The position numbers and the translations under genes were made by a program. From F23-B02 sp963650165 (GTDB lineage: Bacteria > Bacillota > Clostridia > Oscillospirales > Oscillospiraceae): 22,491 bases of DNA. The DNA is taken from assembly GCA_963650165.1 (NCBI GenBank), contig CAVJKX010000022.1, positions 1 through 22,491 of the forward strand, written 5' to 3'. Shown piece after piece: positions 1 to 8,191 of the stretch (the stretch's first letter is position 1; every line of letters starts with the position of its first letter). The notes below the pieces were generated by a model, which saw only the letters and a program-made list of their open reading frames with translations, did not search any database and was not told the DNA's origin.

Positions 1-3000
1 CTTCTTTACATACTGAGCAATGCTTACCCTCGGTAAGGCCGGTTTTCGTGCAGGTCGCTGCGACTGCCGCGTCGGTAACCTCGGTGTGACCAATAGCAGT
101 AATTTCTTCCTGCGCCTCAATTACTTCATTGCACACCGAGCAGTGCTTACCTTCGGTCAGGCCGGTTTTCGTGCAGGTCGCTGCGACTGCCGCGTCGGTA
201 ACCTCGGTGTGGCCCGTTGCCGGGATAACGCTTCCGACCTGAAGCACAGCCTTGCACGCAGTGCACACTCTTGTGCTGCCGCTGCCGGCTTCGGTACAGC
301 TTGCCGCCTTGGATTCAGGCGGCGCGTTATGGCCTGCCGCCGGTTTTTCATCGGTTTTAATAATCTGCTCACATAACGTGCAGGTCCTTTCGGTATAGCC
401 GGATTCGGTGCAGCTCGGTTTGACAACAACGTCTCCGGAATCGTCAAAGCTGTGCTCGTGCTCGGGAACGATGAAATATACGCTGAAGCTTCCAGTTATA
501 AACACAAACTTGCCGTCAATTACTTCGGCATCTACCGGTGTGAGGGTTCCTTCATCGTCCAGGTGATATATTTTGCATTTCTTGCCGACAAATTCTGCTG
601 GTATTGTAAGCTCGACCCGTACCGCTCCCTGAGGTTGTATTCCTTCTCCGCTTTCGTTAACAAGCATAATGTTATATGCCTGCGGCTCATCATCTCCGAC
701 GATGACAATGCCTGCTGCTTCCGGTATAACTGCGGCGTCGTCTTTTTCGATAATGACTCCGCTTATATCCGCTGCTGCATTTTCATATGCGGTAACGGTA
801 ACAGTAATGGCTTCATCATTGATCTCGTCCTTAACGGCGGCTCTGCTGCCCATGCAGATGACATTAACATTCGTCAGCGTCTCCGCATTGATATCTGCTG
901 CAAGCGCATCCCACGCCGCACGGTCACCGTTAAAGTAGACAGTTTTAAGATTTTTGCACATATAAAATGCATTATATCCGATTTCTTTTATGCTTGCGGG
1001 CAGCACAATGACCTGAACATTGGTATTGCCAATGAACGCCCACCGGCTGAGAGCGGCGGTGCCGTTCGGAACGATTATCTTTGTATCGCTGCGGCCGGAA
1101 GGATAGTTTACGAGCTCGCCGCTCACGGTATAGAGAACGCCGTCAACGCTCTTATAATACGCACTGCCCTCCTCGACATTATATTGCGTGAGAGAATAAT
1201 TTATGACCGGGTTTTCATTTTGGATCGCGCCGAATGCACTGTAGCCTATCAACTTAACGGACGCCGGGATAGTTACAGTTTCAAGGCCGCCGCAGGCTTC
1301 AAAAGCACTTTCGCCTATTGTTTCAAGCGCGGCTGGCAGCCGTATACTCGCAAGATTTTCGTTGCAGGCAAACGCTGCCGTTCCTATGCGCTTCAATGTC
1401 GACGGCAGCTGAACGTTCGTAAGGCAGCTTGTGCCCGCGGTGAAATTCTTCATTGAAAGATCGCCGATACCGCTAATACCCTCTTCAATAATGACGGTTG
1501 CCGGGCTGACGCACCACGAGGGTGCTGTTTCCCAATTCCACATGTCGCCTGTTCCGCTTACCGTAAACATGTCATATCCGGGTACAGTAAACTTTGTCCA
1601 TGTATAAGCCGCATTTTCTCCGCAGTCTCCGGTTTCGAAGGATGCATACAGGCGCGCTGTGCAATTGCCTGCACCACAGCTTATATAAGCATTTTCGCCG
1701 TCAACTCCCGGGGTTCCGCAGAGGAAATTGTGGGCATGCTCGGGATTCTGATAATCGCAGTTTATGCAGCTATTATCGGAACCGTAATCGTGGCCGGTGG
1801 CCGGCAGCACGTCTCCGTTTTCAATGAGTTCGCTGCAGCGCGTGCAGTATATTCTTCCGGTAAAGCCGGCTTCCGTGCAGGTAGGCTTTTGTTCCGTCGG
1901 CTCAGATTTATCGTGACCGAGTGCCGGAACGGGAACCTGCTCGGCAAAAACTTCCTTGCAAACCTCGCAGTATCTGCCCTCTGTCAGACCGCTCTCAGTG
2001 CAGGTTGCTGCGATCGCTTTGTTGACAAGTCCGACGTGGCCGTTGGCGTCAACGTAGTTGTCTGTGTAGCCGTAGCCGCAGGTCGAGCATGTGTATGCAG
2101 TATATCCCCTTCCCGTGCAGGTAGGAGCGATAGTTTCGCTGCTATAGCTGTGGCCGAGTGCAGGGAGCACTTCGCCTTCGATGGTTTCATCACAGCGGGT
2201 ACATTTGCCCGAGCCGGTATTGCCTGTCTCGGTACATGTAGCGGCCTTGGCGCCGGGGAAGTCGTGGCCGAGTGCAGGGATATCTTCGCAGCCGGAGATT
2301 ATCATACCGCAGTTTTCGCAATAGCTGCCTGCACCCGTTCCGATCTTGGTGCAGGTGGCAGCGGTTCCATCGTCGCAGACAACGCTGTGACCGGATGCCT
2401 GGATCACCTCGCAGCCCGTTTCTATCATACCGCAGACGCATTTTCTACCGGCAGTGCAGCCATCCTCGGTGCAGCTGACCTCAACGGCATCAACTTCGGC
2501 ATAGCTGTGTTGATGTTCATGGCAGACCGCAGCCTGCTGAAGGTATGTATTTTCTTCGCCCTTGCTTATTTCGTTCCACTGCTCCTGCGTACCGCCAAAG
2601 TATATTGTCTTCAAAGCCTGACTGTCGCAAAAAGCATTATTTCCTATGCTGCTGACGCTTGACGGCAGGTACACGGTTTTCAGATCATAGCAGAACATGA
2701 AGGCTCTGTCGCTTATGGTTTCAAGGCCCTCGGGAAATACAAGGCTTTCGAACGCGCCCGCATAGAACGAAGCTTCGCCTATGCACCTGACATTGGGATC
2801 AAACACGGCGCTTTTCTCTGTTCTTCCCTTACATGCCGGATATATGAGCAGCAGGCTCTTATCCTTGCTGTAGAGCACGCCGTCAACCGTGCAGAGATAC
2901 TCGTTTTCCGCATCAACGCTTATCGTTTTGAGGAACGCCAGCGAATCAGGCGCATTCACGGTTTCAAGCTCCCTGCCGAATCTGATCTCAGCGGCATTGG

Positions 3001-4489
3001 CAAATGATCCGCAGCCTTCAAAATATGTCGTACCATCCGTACATTCGATTATTTTTGCGTTTTTTAAGTACGCATAAAAATACCCGCAGGCAGATTTGTA
3101 ATCCTCGGAGCTTTTCGCGCCCTGTATTTTCAGCACACCGTCTTTTGTAAGCGTCCAGACACTTCCGTCATCGGCCGTATACGGCTCGGGGATACTGTTT
3201 CCGCAGACAGTGCAGCAGCCGTTTTCACCAAATTCGTGGAAAGTATCGGTGTTATCCAGCATACATGCATATTCACCGCATATCCCGCACTTTAAGCTGC
3301 CGTCAAAACTGTGCCCGCTATGCCATACGCAGTCATAAATGCCGCACTTTGCACATTTATGATCCGAAAAATCATGCTCTGCCTCACCGGTTTGGCAGTT
3401 ATATGTTCCGCACACCGTGCACCGTCCGCTGTCTCCGTATGTATGGGGTACAGGCTCGATCGCTCTGCTGTCATAATAATCGCACTTGCTGCATACCGTG
3501 ATCTCCTGGCCCCGGTTATTACATGTTGCTTTAATTTCTTCTTTACATGACAGATCATGCTCATGATTCTGTACGCCGAACACGAAATTCACGCCATCCC
3601 ACTCTATATCCTTACCGGTGACAGCTTTGCAGTCCGGAAAACTGTTGCCGGAAACGTTTATGCCGCAATAGCCGCAGTCCGCGTTCAGAGTTATACCTGT
3701 AAGCTGATTGTCAGAGCAATCAAGATAGAGCAGCTCACCCAAGTACTCTGTCAGCCACAAATCCGTAAGCTTATTATTTTGGCAGGACAGAGCAGTTAAA
3801 TTCATCGGCAGGCTGTACAGCTCCTCTATCTGATTTCCGCCGCAGTAAAGCTCCGTCAAAGCGCCGAAGCAATCAATGCCTTCAACTGATGCGACATTCC
3901 TGTTTTCAATGTCTATTATTTTTATATTTGCGATCTCGTTTTCACTGAGTATGCCGTCGCCGTTGAAGTCCAGATTATCGGAAACATAAGCTCTGAAATT
4001 TTCGTCGGGAAAAGTTTCCTCATTAACTTCGGCAGCGGTCACGGCATCGCCGAGGTATACTGCCGCGGCTTTGTATGTTCCTGCGGAATCAATGCCGAAG
4101 GAAAGTCTGTACTCCACACCGGCCTGCAGCTCATACGGGAAGCTGATGCTGTAATAATCGTACTCTTCTCCGGTTTTTTCATCACAACAGCTTTTCTTCT
4201 CGCCTATGTTCTCGACATAGAGCCTGCGCGGCGCACCGTCCCCCTGCGCAAAAAGAACAAGGCTTTCGCCGGACACATTCATGTACGGGCATTCGGCATC
4301 CACTCGATACTCGCCGGTCTGCTCCGGAGTGAACGTGAACACTGCGTTTTCCTCCGAGTTTTCCTCCTTTTCAAAGGACACATACTCACCGGGCTTCATT
4401 CCCACGTCAGCGAGCGCTGCGGCGGGCACAAGCGTCAGCAGCAGCACAAGAACGATGTTCAGGATCAGCACTCTCTCTGTTGTTTTCAT
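1..4489 (-). CDS. BspA-like secreted leucine-rich-repeat and Cys-rich repeat protein (3' end outside window)
   Basis: An uninterrupted minus frame begins at the ATG at 4489-4487 and stays open to the left edge, giving 1496 visible residues and no stop. Residues 1-27 form a signal peptide (basic start, hydrophobic core, ending PAAALA). Then come a beta-sandwich-like stretch (about 28-150), an EF-hand/dockerin-like loop DFNGDG at 174-179, short LRRs (190-275), scattered CxxC knuckles (310-430), an LRR_5/BspA block (435-645), a Cys-rich array (655-925), a second LRR_5 block (965-1205), a beta-rich domain (1207-1340), and another Cys-rich array entering the edge. BspA-type LRRs are known in adhesins of gut and oral bacteria; adhesion is inferred. 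No SLH or sortase signal is visible, so the anchor must lie beyond the edge. AAGGAAG upstream is the likely ribosome site. Confidence 0.86.
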   Translation of the reverse strand, partial: MKTTERVLILNIVLVLLLTLVPAAALADVGMKPGEYVSFEKEENSEENAVFTFTPEQTGEYRVDAECPYMNVSGESLVLFAQGDGAPRRLYVENIGEKKSCCDEKTGEEYDYYSISFPYELQAGVEYRLSFGIDSAGTYKAAAVYLGDAVTAAEVNEETFPDENFRAYVSDNLDFNGDGILSENEIANIKIIDIENRNVASVEGIDCFGALTELYCGGNQIEELYSLPMNLTALSCQNNKLTDLWLTEYLGELLYLDCSDNQLTGITLNADCGYCGINVSGNSFPDCKAVTGKDIEWDGVNFVFGVQNHEHDLSCKEEIKATCNNRGQEITVCSKCDYYDSRAIEPVPHTYGDSGRCTVCGTYNCQTGEAEHDFSDHKCAKCGIYDCVWHSGHSFDGSLKCGICGEYACMLDNTDTFHEFGENGCCTVCGNSIPEPYTADDGSVWTLTKDGVLKIQGAKSSEDYKSACGYFYAYLKNAKIIECTDGTTYFEGCGSFANAAEIRFGRELETVNAPDSLAFLKTISVDAENEYLCTVDGVLYSKDKSLLLIYPACKGRTEKSAVFDPNVRCIGEASFYAGAFESLVFPEGLETISDRAFMFCYDLKTVYLPSSVSSIGNNAFCDSQALKTIYFGGTQEQWNEISKGEENTYLQQAAVCHEHQHSYAEVDAVEVSCTEDGCTAGRKCVCGMIETGCEVIQASGHSVVCDDGTAATCTKIGTGAGSYCENCGMIISGCEDIPALGHDFPGAKAATCTETGNTGSGKCTRCDETIEGEVLPALGHSYSSETIAPTCTGRGYTAYTCSTCGYGYTDNYVDANGHVGLVNKAIAATCTESGLTEGRYCEVCKEVFAEQVPVPALGHDKSEPTEQKPTCTEAGFTGRIYCTRCSELIENGDVLPATGHDYGSDNSCINCDYQNPEHAHNFLCGTPGVDGENAYISCGAGNCTARLYASFETGDCGENAAYTWTKFTVPGYDMFTVSGTGDMWNWETAPSWCVSPATVIIEEGISGIGDLSMKNFTAGTSCLTNVQLPSTLKRIGTAAFACNENLASIRLPAALETIGESAFEACGGLETVTIPASVKLIGYSAFGAIQNENPVINYSLTQYNVEEGSAYYKSVDGVLYTVSGELVNYPSGRSDTKIIVPNGTAALSRWAFIGNTNVQVIVLPASIKEIGYNAFYMCKNLKTVYFNGDRAAWDALAADINAETLTNVNVICMGSRAAVKDEINDEAITVTVTAYENAAADISGVIIEKDDAAVIPEAAGIVIVGDDEPQAYNIMLVNESGEGIQPQGAVRVELTIPAEFVGKKCKIYHLDDEGTLTPVDAEVIDGKFVFITGSFSVYFIVPEHEHSFDDSGDVVVKPSCTESGYTERTCTLCEQIIKTDEKPAAGHNAPPESKAASCTEAGSGSTRVCTACKAVLQVGSVIPATGHTEVTDAAVAATCTKTGLTEGKHCSVCNEVIEAQEEITAIGHTEVTDAAVAATCTKTGLTEGKHCSVCKE
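21..222 (-). repeat. Tandem 123-bp coding repeat inside the BspA-like gene
   Basis: Two copies of a Cys-rich unit lie 123 nt (41 codons) apart. Positions 36-88 and 159-211 are identical over 53 nt, with only a few differences around them. Each encodes a unit with the pattern GHTEV..AAVAATCTKTGLTEG..CSVC. Because the gene continues past the edge, the array may be longer. Such near-identical direct repeats can change copy number by slippage or recombination. Confidence 0.85.
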
Positions 4490-4520
4490 TCTCCGCTTCT
4501 TCCTTCAAATCAATAATTTT

Positions 4521-4568
4521 GCCGCACGGCTCGCAGAAACGTAATTTTTATTCTGACAGCCGTGCGGC
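4521..4568 (-). promoter_or_regulatory. 11-bp perfect inverted repeat in the 5' leader of the BspA-like gene
   Basis: Arms gccgcacggct (4521-4531) and agccgtgcggc (4558-4568) are perfect reverse complements around a 26-nt loop. Each arm is itself nearly palindromic. With the -10 proposed at 4583-4578, the structure would start within a few bases of the 5' end of the transcript and finish about 30 nt before the ATG. There is no T-run after it in either direction, so it is not a normal intrinsic terminator. An mRNA-stabilising hairpin or a repressor operator are the likeliest readings. Confidence 0.6.
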
Positions 4569-4577
4569 TCATGATTC

Positions 4578-4607
4578 ATTTTACCATATCTTACCCTTCG
4601 GCCGCAA
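4578..4607 (-). promoter_or_regulatory. Putative extended -10 promoter of the BspA-like gene
   Basis: On the minus strand, TTGCGG (4607-4602), an 18-bp spacer and TAAAAT (4583-4578) with the extended element TGg directly before the -10. The -35 is weak and the extended -10 would compensate. It gives the gene its own start signal in the 185-bp gap after gene 2, which has no clear terminator. Confidence 0.5.
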
Positions 4608-4674
4608 AGCTGAATAGTTGCCAAACTTTGCATACCGATTTTGTGCATTTGTGCCTATTTGCCCAATTTTTAAC

Positions 4675-5688
4675 TCACTGCTCACGCAGCTCGGTCAGGG
4701 CGCTCAGCAGGCGCGCCATGACGGCGGCCGACTGGCCGCGCGTTGCGATACCGTTGGGGCGGTAGCTGCCGTCGGCGTAGCCCTCGATGACGCCGATATT
4801 CGCCGCCACGTCAACGGCCTCGCGGTAGCACTCGGCAATGTCGCCGTAATCGCGGAAGGAGTTCGGTGCGCGGCAGCCGTCGAGCACCGCGCCGCTCACG
4901 CCGAGGCTCAGAAAGCGGTATGCAAACGCCGACATCTGTGCGCGGCTTATGCTGTCGTTCGGGCGGAAGCTGTTGTCCTCAAAGCCGTTTATGATACCGG
5001 CTTTTACACCCCACTTCACCGCCGCGGAATAGACCTCCGCGATGCATGCGCGGTCAGTAAAGACGAGCTCCGTATCCGGTGCCGCCGGACGGCCGCCCAG
5101 ATTGTAGAGCATCATGATAAACTGCGCGCGTGTGACGTTCAGCCCCGGGCGGAAGGTACCGTCGGGAAAGCCGCCGACAATGTCCGCCATGTAGCAGGTG
5201 ACGATGTAGTCACGGCACCAGCCGGAAATGTCCGAGAACGGCTCGCTTTTGTCGGCGCACACGAGCTGCGCAGTGCCGAAGCCGTTCCCGAGGCCGATAT
5301 CTATCGCCTTCCACTGCGCGATCGAGCCCGCGTAGTAAACGCTCCTGAGTGCGTAGACATCGTCAAATGCACTGTCGCCGATGCGCCGGAGCGTGAGCGG
5401 CAGGCTGACCTCCTCTATCAGGCCGCAGCCGAAAAATGCGGCGCTGCCGACGGCGGTCACGCCGTCTTCTATAACTAAGCTGCGCACCTCGCCGCGCCGG
5501 GCATACCATGGAGCGTCGCCGGGCTCGAAGTCTGCCATTGCCCCCGCTCCGGATATCGTCAGCACTCCGCCGTCTGACAGCATCCACACGGTGCTTTCAC
5601 CGCAGACGCCGTCGGCCAGCGCGGATACCGGCAGCACGGTGCACAGCAGAAGCAGCGCAAGCATCGCAGCAAGCATTCTGTTTTTCAT
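4675..5688 (-). CDS. Small LRR_5 (BspA-type) and triple-SLH surface protein
   Basis: 337 residues. A signal peptide occupies 1-25 (ends VSALA). Residues 29-140 carry the BspA pattern: a 'VWMLSDGGVLTISGAGAM' lead-in, then LRR_5 repeats with GSAAFFGCGLIEEVSLP and RRIGDSAF. Three SLH domains follow at about 151-199, 209-262 and 277-330, with motifs FPDGTFRP..VTRAQ, FEDNSFRP..ISRAQ and YADGSYRP..ATRGQ. SLH triplets are known to bind secondary cell-wall polysaccharide, so this is probably a wall-attached recognition or adhesion module. The ATG follows GGAG at a good distance. The start lies only 16 nt from the T-tract side of gene 3's terminator, leaving no room for a separate promoter; expression by read-through from gene 3 is inferred. 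Confidence 0.9.
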   Translation of the reverse strand: MKNRMLAAMLALLLLCTVLPVSALADGVCGESTVWMLSDGGVLTISGAGAMADFEPGDAPWYARRGEVRSLVIEDGVTAVGSAAFFGCGLIEEVSLPLTLRRIGDSAFDDVYALRSVYYAGSIAQWKAIDIGLGNGFGTAQLVCADKSEPFSDISGWCRDYIVTCYMADIVGGFPDGTFRPGLNVTRAQFIMMLYNLGGRPAAPDTELVFTDRACIAEVYSAAVKWGVKAGIINGFEDNSFRPNDSISRAQMSAFAYRFLSLGVSGAVLDGCRAPNSFRDYGDIAECYREAVDVAANIGVIEGYADGSYRPNGIATRGQSAAVMARLLSALTELREQ

Positions 5689-5704
5689 ATTCTCTCCTCT
5701 CTGT

Positions 5705-5740
5705 TAAAAAATAACTCCACGCCTGAGACGTGGAGTTATT
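5705..5740 (-). terminator. Intrinsic terminator after the Cys-rich SLH gene
   Basis: Perfect 12-bp stem, AATAACTCCACG (5710-5721) with its complement at 5729-5740, and a 7-nt loop. Read on the minus strand it is followed by a T-run. It sits between the stop of the gene ending at 5758 and the start of the gene at 5688. Confidence 0.88.
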
Positions 5741-5757
5741 AAAGTTACTGCTTAAAA

Positions 5758-8016
5758 TTACTTGGACGCAAAGTCGCGGTAAATGAAGGTGACGGCCTGA
5801 GCGCGGGTGCAGGCTGCGTTGGGCGAGAAGGTCGTCTTGGTCGTGCCCTCGGTGACGCCTTCATTGACTGCCCACATGATCGCGTCATAGTACACGCTGG
5901 TCTTGCTGACATCGCTGAAGTTGTTGACTACATTCACAACGGGCTTGCCCTCGTAGCGCCACAGGAAGGTGACGATCTGAGCGCGGGTGCAGGCTGCGTT
6001 GGGCGAGAAGGTCGTCTTGGTCGTGCCCTCGGTGATGCCCTTGGAGACTGCCCACATGATCGCGTTGTAGAACTTGCTGTCCTTGCTTACGTCGCTGAAC
6101 GGATTCTTCACGGAAGAATCGACGGCGGGAGAGCCGGCCGCGCGGTACAGGAAGGTCACGATCTGGGCGCGGGTGCACTTGTCGTTAACACCGAATACGG
6201 TTGCGGTCTGACCTTCGGTCACGCCGTTTTCATATGCCCAGAGGATGGCGTCGTAGTAAGCGCCTTCCTTAACGTCGGTGAAGGGATTGTAGCCGCTCTT
6301 CTTTGCGTCGCAGCGGGTGCAGACGCCGTTTACGAAGTCGTGGCCGAGAGCCTTGGTCTCGCTGCCCTTCTTGATGGTCTCCTTGCAGACCGAGCAGACG
6401 GTATCGCCGGTGTAGCCGGCTGCGGTGCAGGTTGCCGCCTTGACGTTTACGGTCGTCTCCTTGTGGCCGAGAGCCTTGATCTCGGTGCCGGCCTTCATGA
6501 TCGTGCCGCAATACTTGCAGACGGTATCGCCGGTGTTGCCGGCCTCGGTGCAGGTTGCCGCCTTGACGTTTGCAAGCTTGGTGTCTGCAACGTGCTTGGT
6601 GATCTTGGCGGTATTTTCGGTTATGTATTTGCCGGATTCGTCAACTTCGTACTCACCGCATACGGGGCACTGGCTTATCGTCAGACCCCTGTGGTTGCAG
6701 GTCGCGGGAACGAGGTCGACCGCCTCGAACTTGCAGGTCGCGCTTTCCGCCTCTATGACCTTGATATTATTCGGATTGCCTTTGTATGCAGTGCAGCCTT
6801 CGTGCGTGCACGTTTCGTAGTTAACATATGCATAGCCGTTAACGTGGCCCTTGGCCGGCTGGCCCTCTTCGGGCTCATAGTCATGACCGATAGCCTTGGT
6901 GACTGTGCCGTTCTGCTTCTGGATATCGCCGTTTTTGTCTATCCAGCAGTAGGTTGCGGTTTTGCCGTCCTTTTCGCAGGTGGCTGCGACCGCGTCGTCA
7001 AGATACCAGCTGCTTACGTTATAAATGTAATTGCCTGCGCCGGTGTAGCGGCAGTCATCACACTTAACGGTGTCTGCCTTGCCGTAGCTGGTGGCTGTGG
7101 GGAAGCTGCCTTCCTTGCCGACGACTACCTTCCAGCTGTGGGTGATCGGTTGGCCCTTGACATAGGCATCAGAGGTTGCGCCATTGCAGTAGGGGCAGAC
7201 CTTATCGCCTTCGTAGCCGGCATTGAAGGTAGCTGCGGCAGGGTCGGCCTCGTACTTGCCGGTAGTCTTATTAAACGTATAAGCCTTGCCGCTTACGGTA
7301 GCGACATGGGACGCCGCCTTCGCGGGGTAAAGCTCGGTGCCGTCGGCGGCGGTCATTTCCTCGGTCACTGCGACGAACTGGGTCTTATCCTTATGACCGG
7401 GGTTAATTGCCTGGTACATGTCATAGACCTCGCGCAGACGGGCCTCAAATGCCTTTGTCGTGCTGAAGTTGGAAACGTCGACATAGTCCTTGACTGCGTC
7501 GGCATTTGCTATAAACTGAGGATCGCCGCAGTTCTTGCAGACGACATAGCCCCAGCCGTCCTCGGTGCAGGTGGGATCAACTACAACCGTGAATTCATCG
7601 TAGAAGTGCTTGAGAGCGGCTTCGACCTTGTAATAGGTCGCCTTGCCGTCCTTGCCTGCAAGCTCCTTGGTATCGATCTGCTTGCCGCAGTCAACACAGT
7701 AGCTCACGGTCAGACCGAACTGGCCGCAGCCGACCTTCTGTACCTCGGCGACCTTGCTCGTATCGTGGCTGCATTTGATCAGCCAGCCGTCCTTCTTGAA
7801 CTGCTCAACTGTAACCTTGGTTACCTCGCCGCAGGCATCACAGACCGTAGCCACAATGCCGGGGACCTTATTCTTGGCATCCTTTTCCGTTACGGTGACG
7901 GCCGTTGTCTTCTCATGCTTACACACTGCATCGGCATCCGCGAATACGGCGGAAGCGGGCAGCAGGGACGCGACCATGAGAACTGCCATCAGCATGCTGA
8001 TAAGTCTCTTTTTCAT
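5758..8016 (-). CDS. Cys-rich repeat, triple-SLH surface protein
   Basis: 752 residues. A signal peptide ends near residue 26 (SAVFA). Residues 30-570 are an irregular tandem array of Cys-rich units, best preserved near the C-terminal side as AATCTEAGNTGDTVC.YC..alGH, roughly 38-45 residues each. I count 33 cysteines in the protein. Three SLH domains lie at about 578-625, 639-688 and 699-748. They are of the TFSPNA.CTRAQ.VTFLYR type, with Cys just before TRAQ. The last two are very similar also in DNA, 180 nt apart (around 5791 and 5971). The array function is unknown; three Cys and one His per unit suggest metal binding (inference). AGGAGG precedes the ATG and a consensus promoter lies upstream. 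Confidence 0.9.
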   Translation of the reverse strand: MKKRLISMLMAVLMVASLLPASAVFADADAVCKHEKTTAVTVTEKDAKNKVPGIVATVCDACGEVTKVTVEQFKKDGWLIKCSHDTSKVAEVQKVGCGQFGLTVSYCVDCGKQIDTKELAGKDGKATYYKVEAALKHFYDEFTVVVDPTCTEDGWGYVVCKNCGDPQFIANADAVKDYVDVSNFSTTKAFEARLREVYDMYQAINPGHKDKTQFVAVTEEMTAADGTELYPAKAASHVATVSGKAYTFNKTTGKYEADPAAATFNAGYEGDKVCPYCNGATSDAYVKGQPITHSWKVVVGKEGSFPTATSYGKADTVKCDDCRYTGAGNYIYNVSSWYLDDAVAATCEKDGKTATYCWIDKNGDIQKQNGTVTKAIGHDYEPEEGQPAKGHVNGYAYVNYETCTHEGCTAYKGNPNNIKVIEAESATCKFEAVDLVPATCNHRGLTISQCPVCGEYEVDESGKYITENTAKITKHVADTKLANVKAATCTEAGNTGDTVCKYCGTIMKAGTEIKALGHKETTVNVKAATCTAAGYTGDTVCSVCKETIKKGSETKALGHDFVNGVCTRCDAKKSGYNPFTDVKEGAYYDAILWAYENGVTEGQTATVFGVNDKCTRAQIVTFLYRAAGSPAVDSSVKNPFSDVSKDSKFYNAIMWAVSKGITEGTTKTTFSPNAACTRAQIVTFLWRYEGKPVVNVVNNFSDVSKTSVYYDAIMWAVNEGVTEGTTKTTFSPNAACTRAQAVTFIYRDFASK

Positions 8017-8088
8017 GTTTCCTCCTGATATAATTCCTTATGTTGTTTTTTTATGCCGTCATTTCCAGAAGCGGCAATTGATAGTTAG

Positions 8089-8116
8089 ATTATAACATAT
8101 CTGGTCGCCATGTCAA
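8089..8116 (-). promoter_or_regulatory. Consensus sigma-A promoter of the Cys-rich SLH gene
   Basis: Minus strand TTGACA (8116-8111), 16-bp spacer, TATAAT (8094-8089), with TGt directly before the -10. Both hexamers match consensus and the -10 is extended, so strong expression is expected. The leader is about 65 nt and contains a short TGCCG/CGGCA hairpin. The -35 lies just beyond the terminator of the gene transcribed before it. Confidence 0.88.
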
Positions 8117-8122
8117 GATAAA

Positions 8123-8171
8123 ACAGCCCCTGCGGCGCTGTAAAGCCCGTCCCATTGGGGACGGGCTTTAC
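8123..8171 (-). terminator. Terminator pair after the multidomain SLH gene
   Basis: A perfect 14-bp stem (8140-8153 with 8158-8171, loop ATTG) starts 20 nt after the stop at 8192. On the minus strand it is followed by a smaller ACAGC/GCTGT hairpin (8123-8127 with 8137-8141) and then TTTTATC. The strong stem lacks its own T-run, so termination probably occurs at the second, T-flanked hairpin. Confidence 0.75.
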
Positions 8172-8191
8172 GACTGGGGAAATGTCTGTAT

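Noticed and set aside
21..222. CRISPR-like direct repeats
   Set aside because: The 123-bp period is a multiple of three, the repeats are inside an open frame and encode a recurring protein unit.
452..1456. 334-codon plus-strand frame in the left part
   Set aside because: It is antisense to the continuous BspA-like frame, which has clear LRR and Cys-rich repeats, and the translation shows no domain or signal peptide.
4521..4568. Terminator of the small SLH gene
   Set aside because: No T-run follows the stem on either strand, and it lies downstream of a likely -10 of the next gene.
6340..8028. Long open frames opposite the real genes (e.g. 6340-8028, 12587-14416, 16776-18842 on plus; 21153-22247 on minus)
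   Set aside because: They lie entirely opposite well-supported genes, lack ribosome sites and have low-complexity Ala/Val/Arg-rich translations. They arise from the GC-rich codon use and repeats of the true strand.
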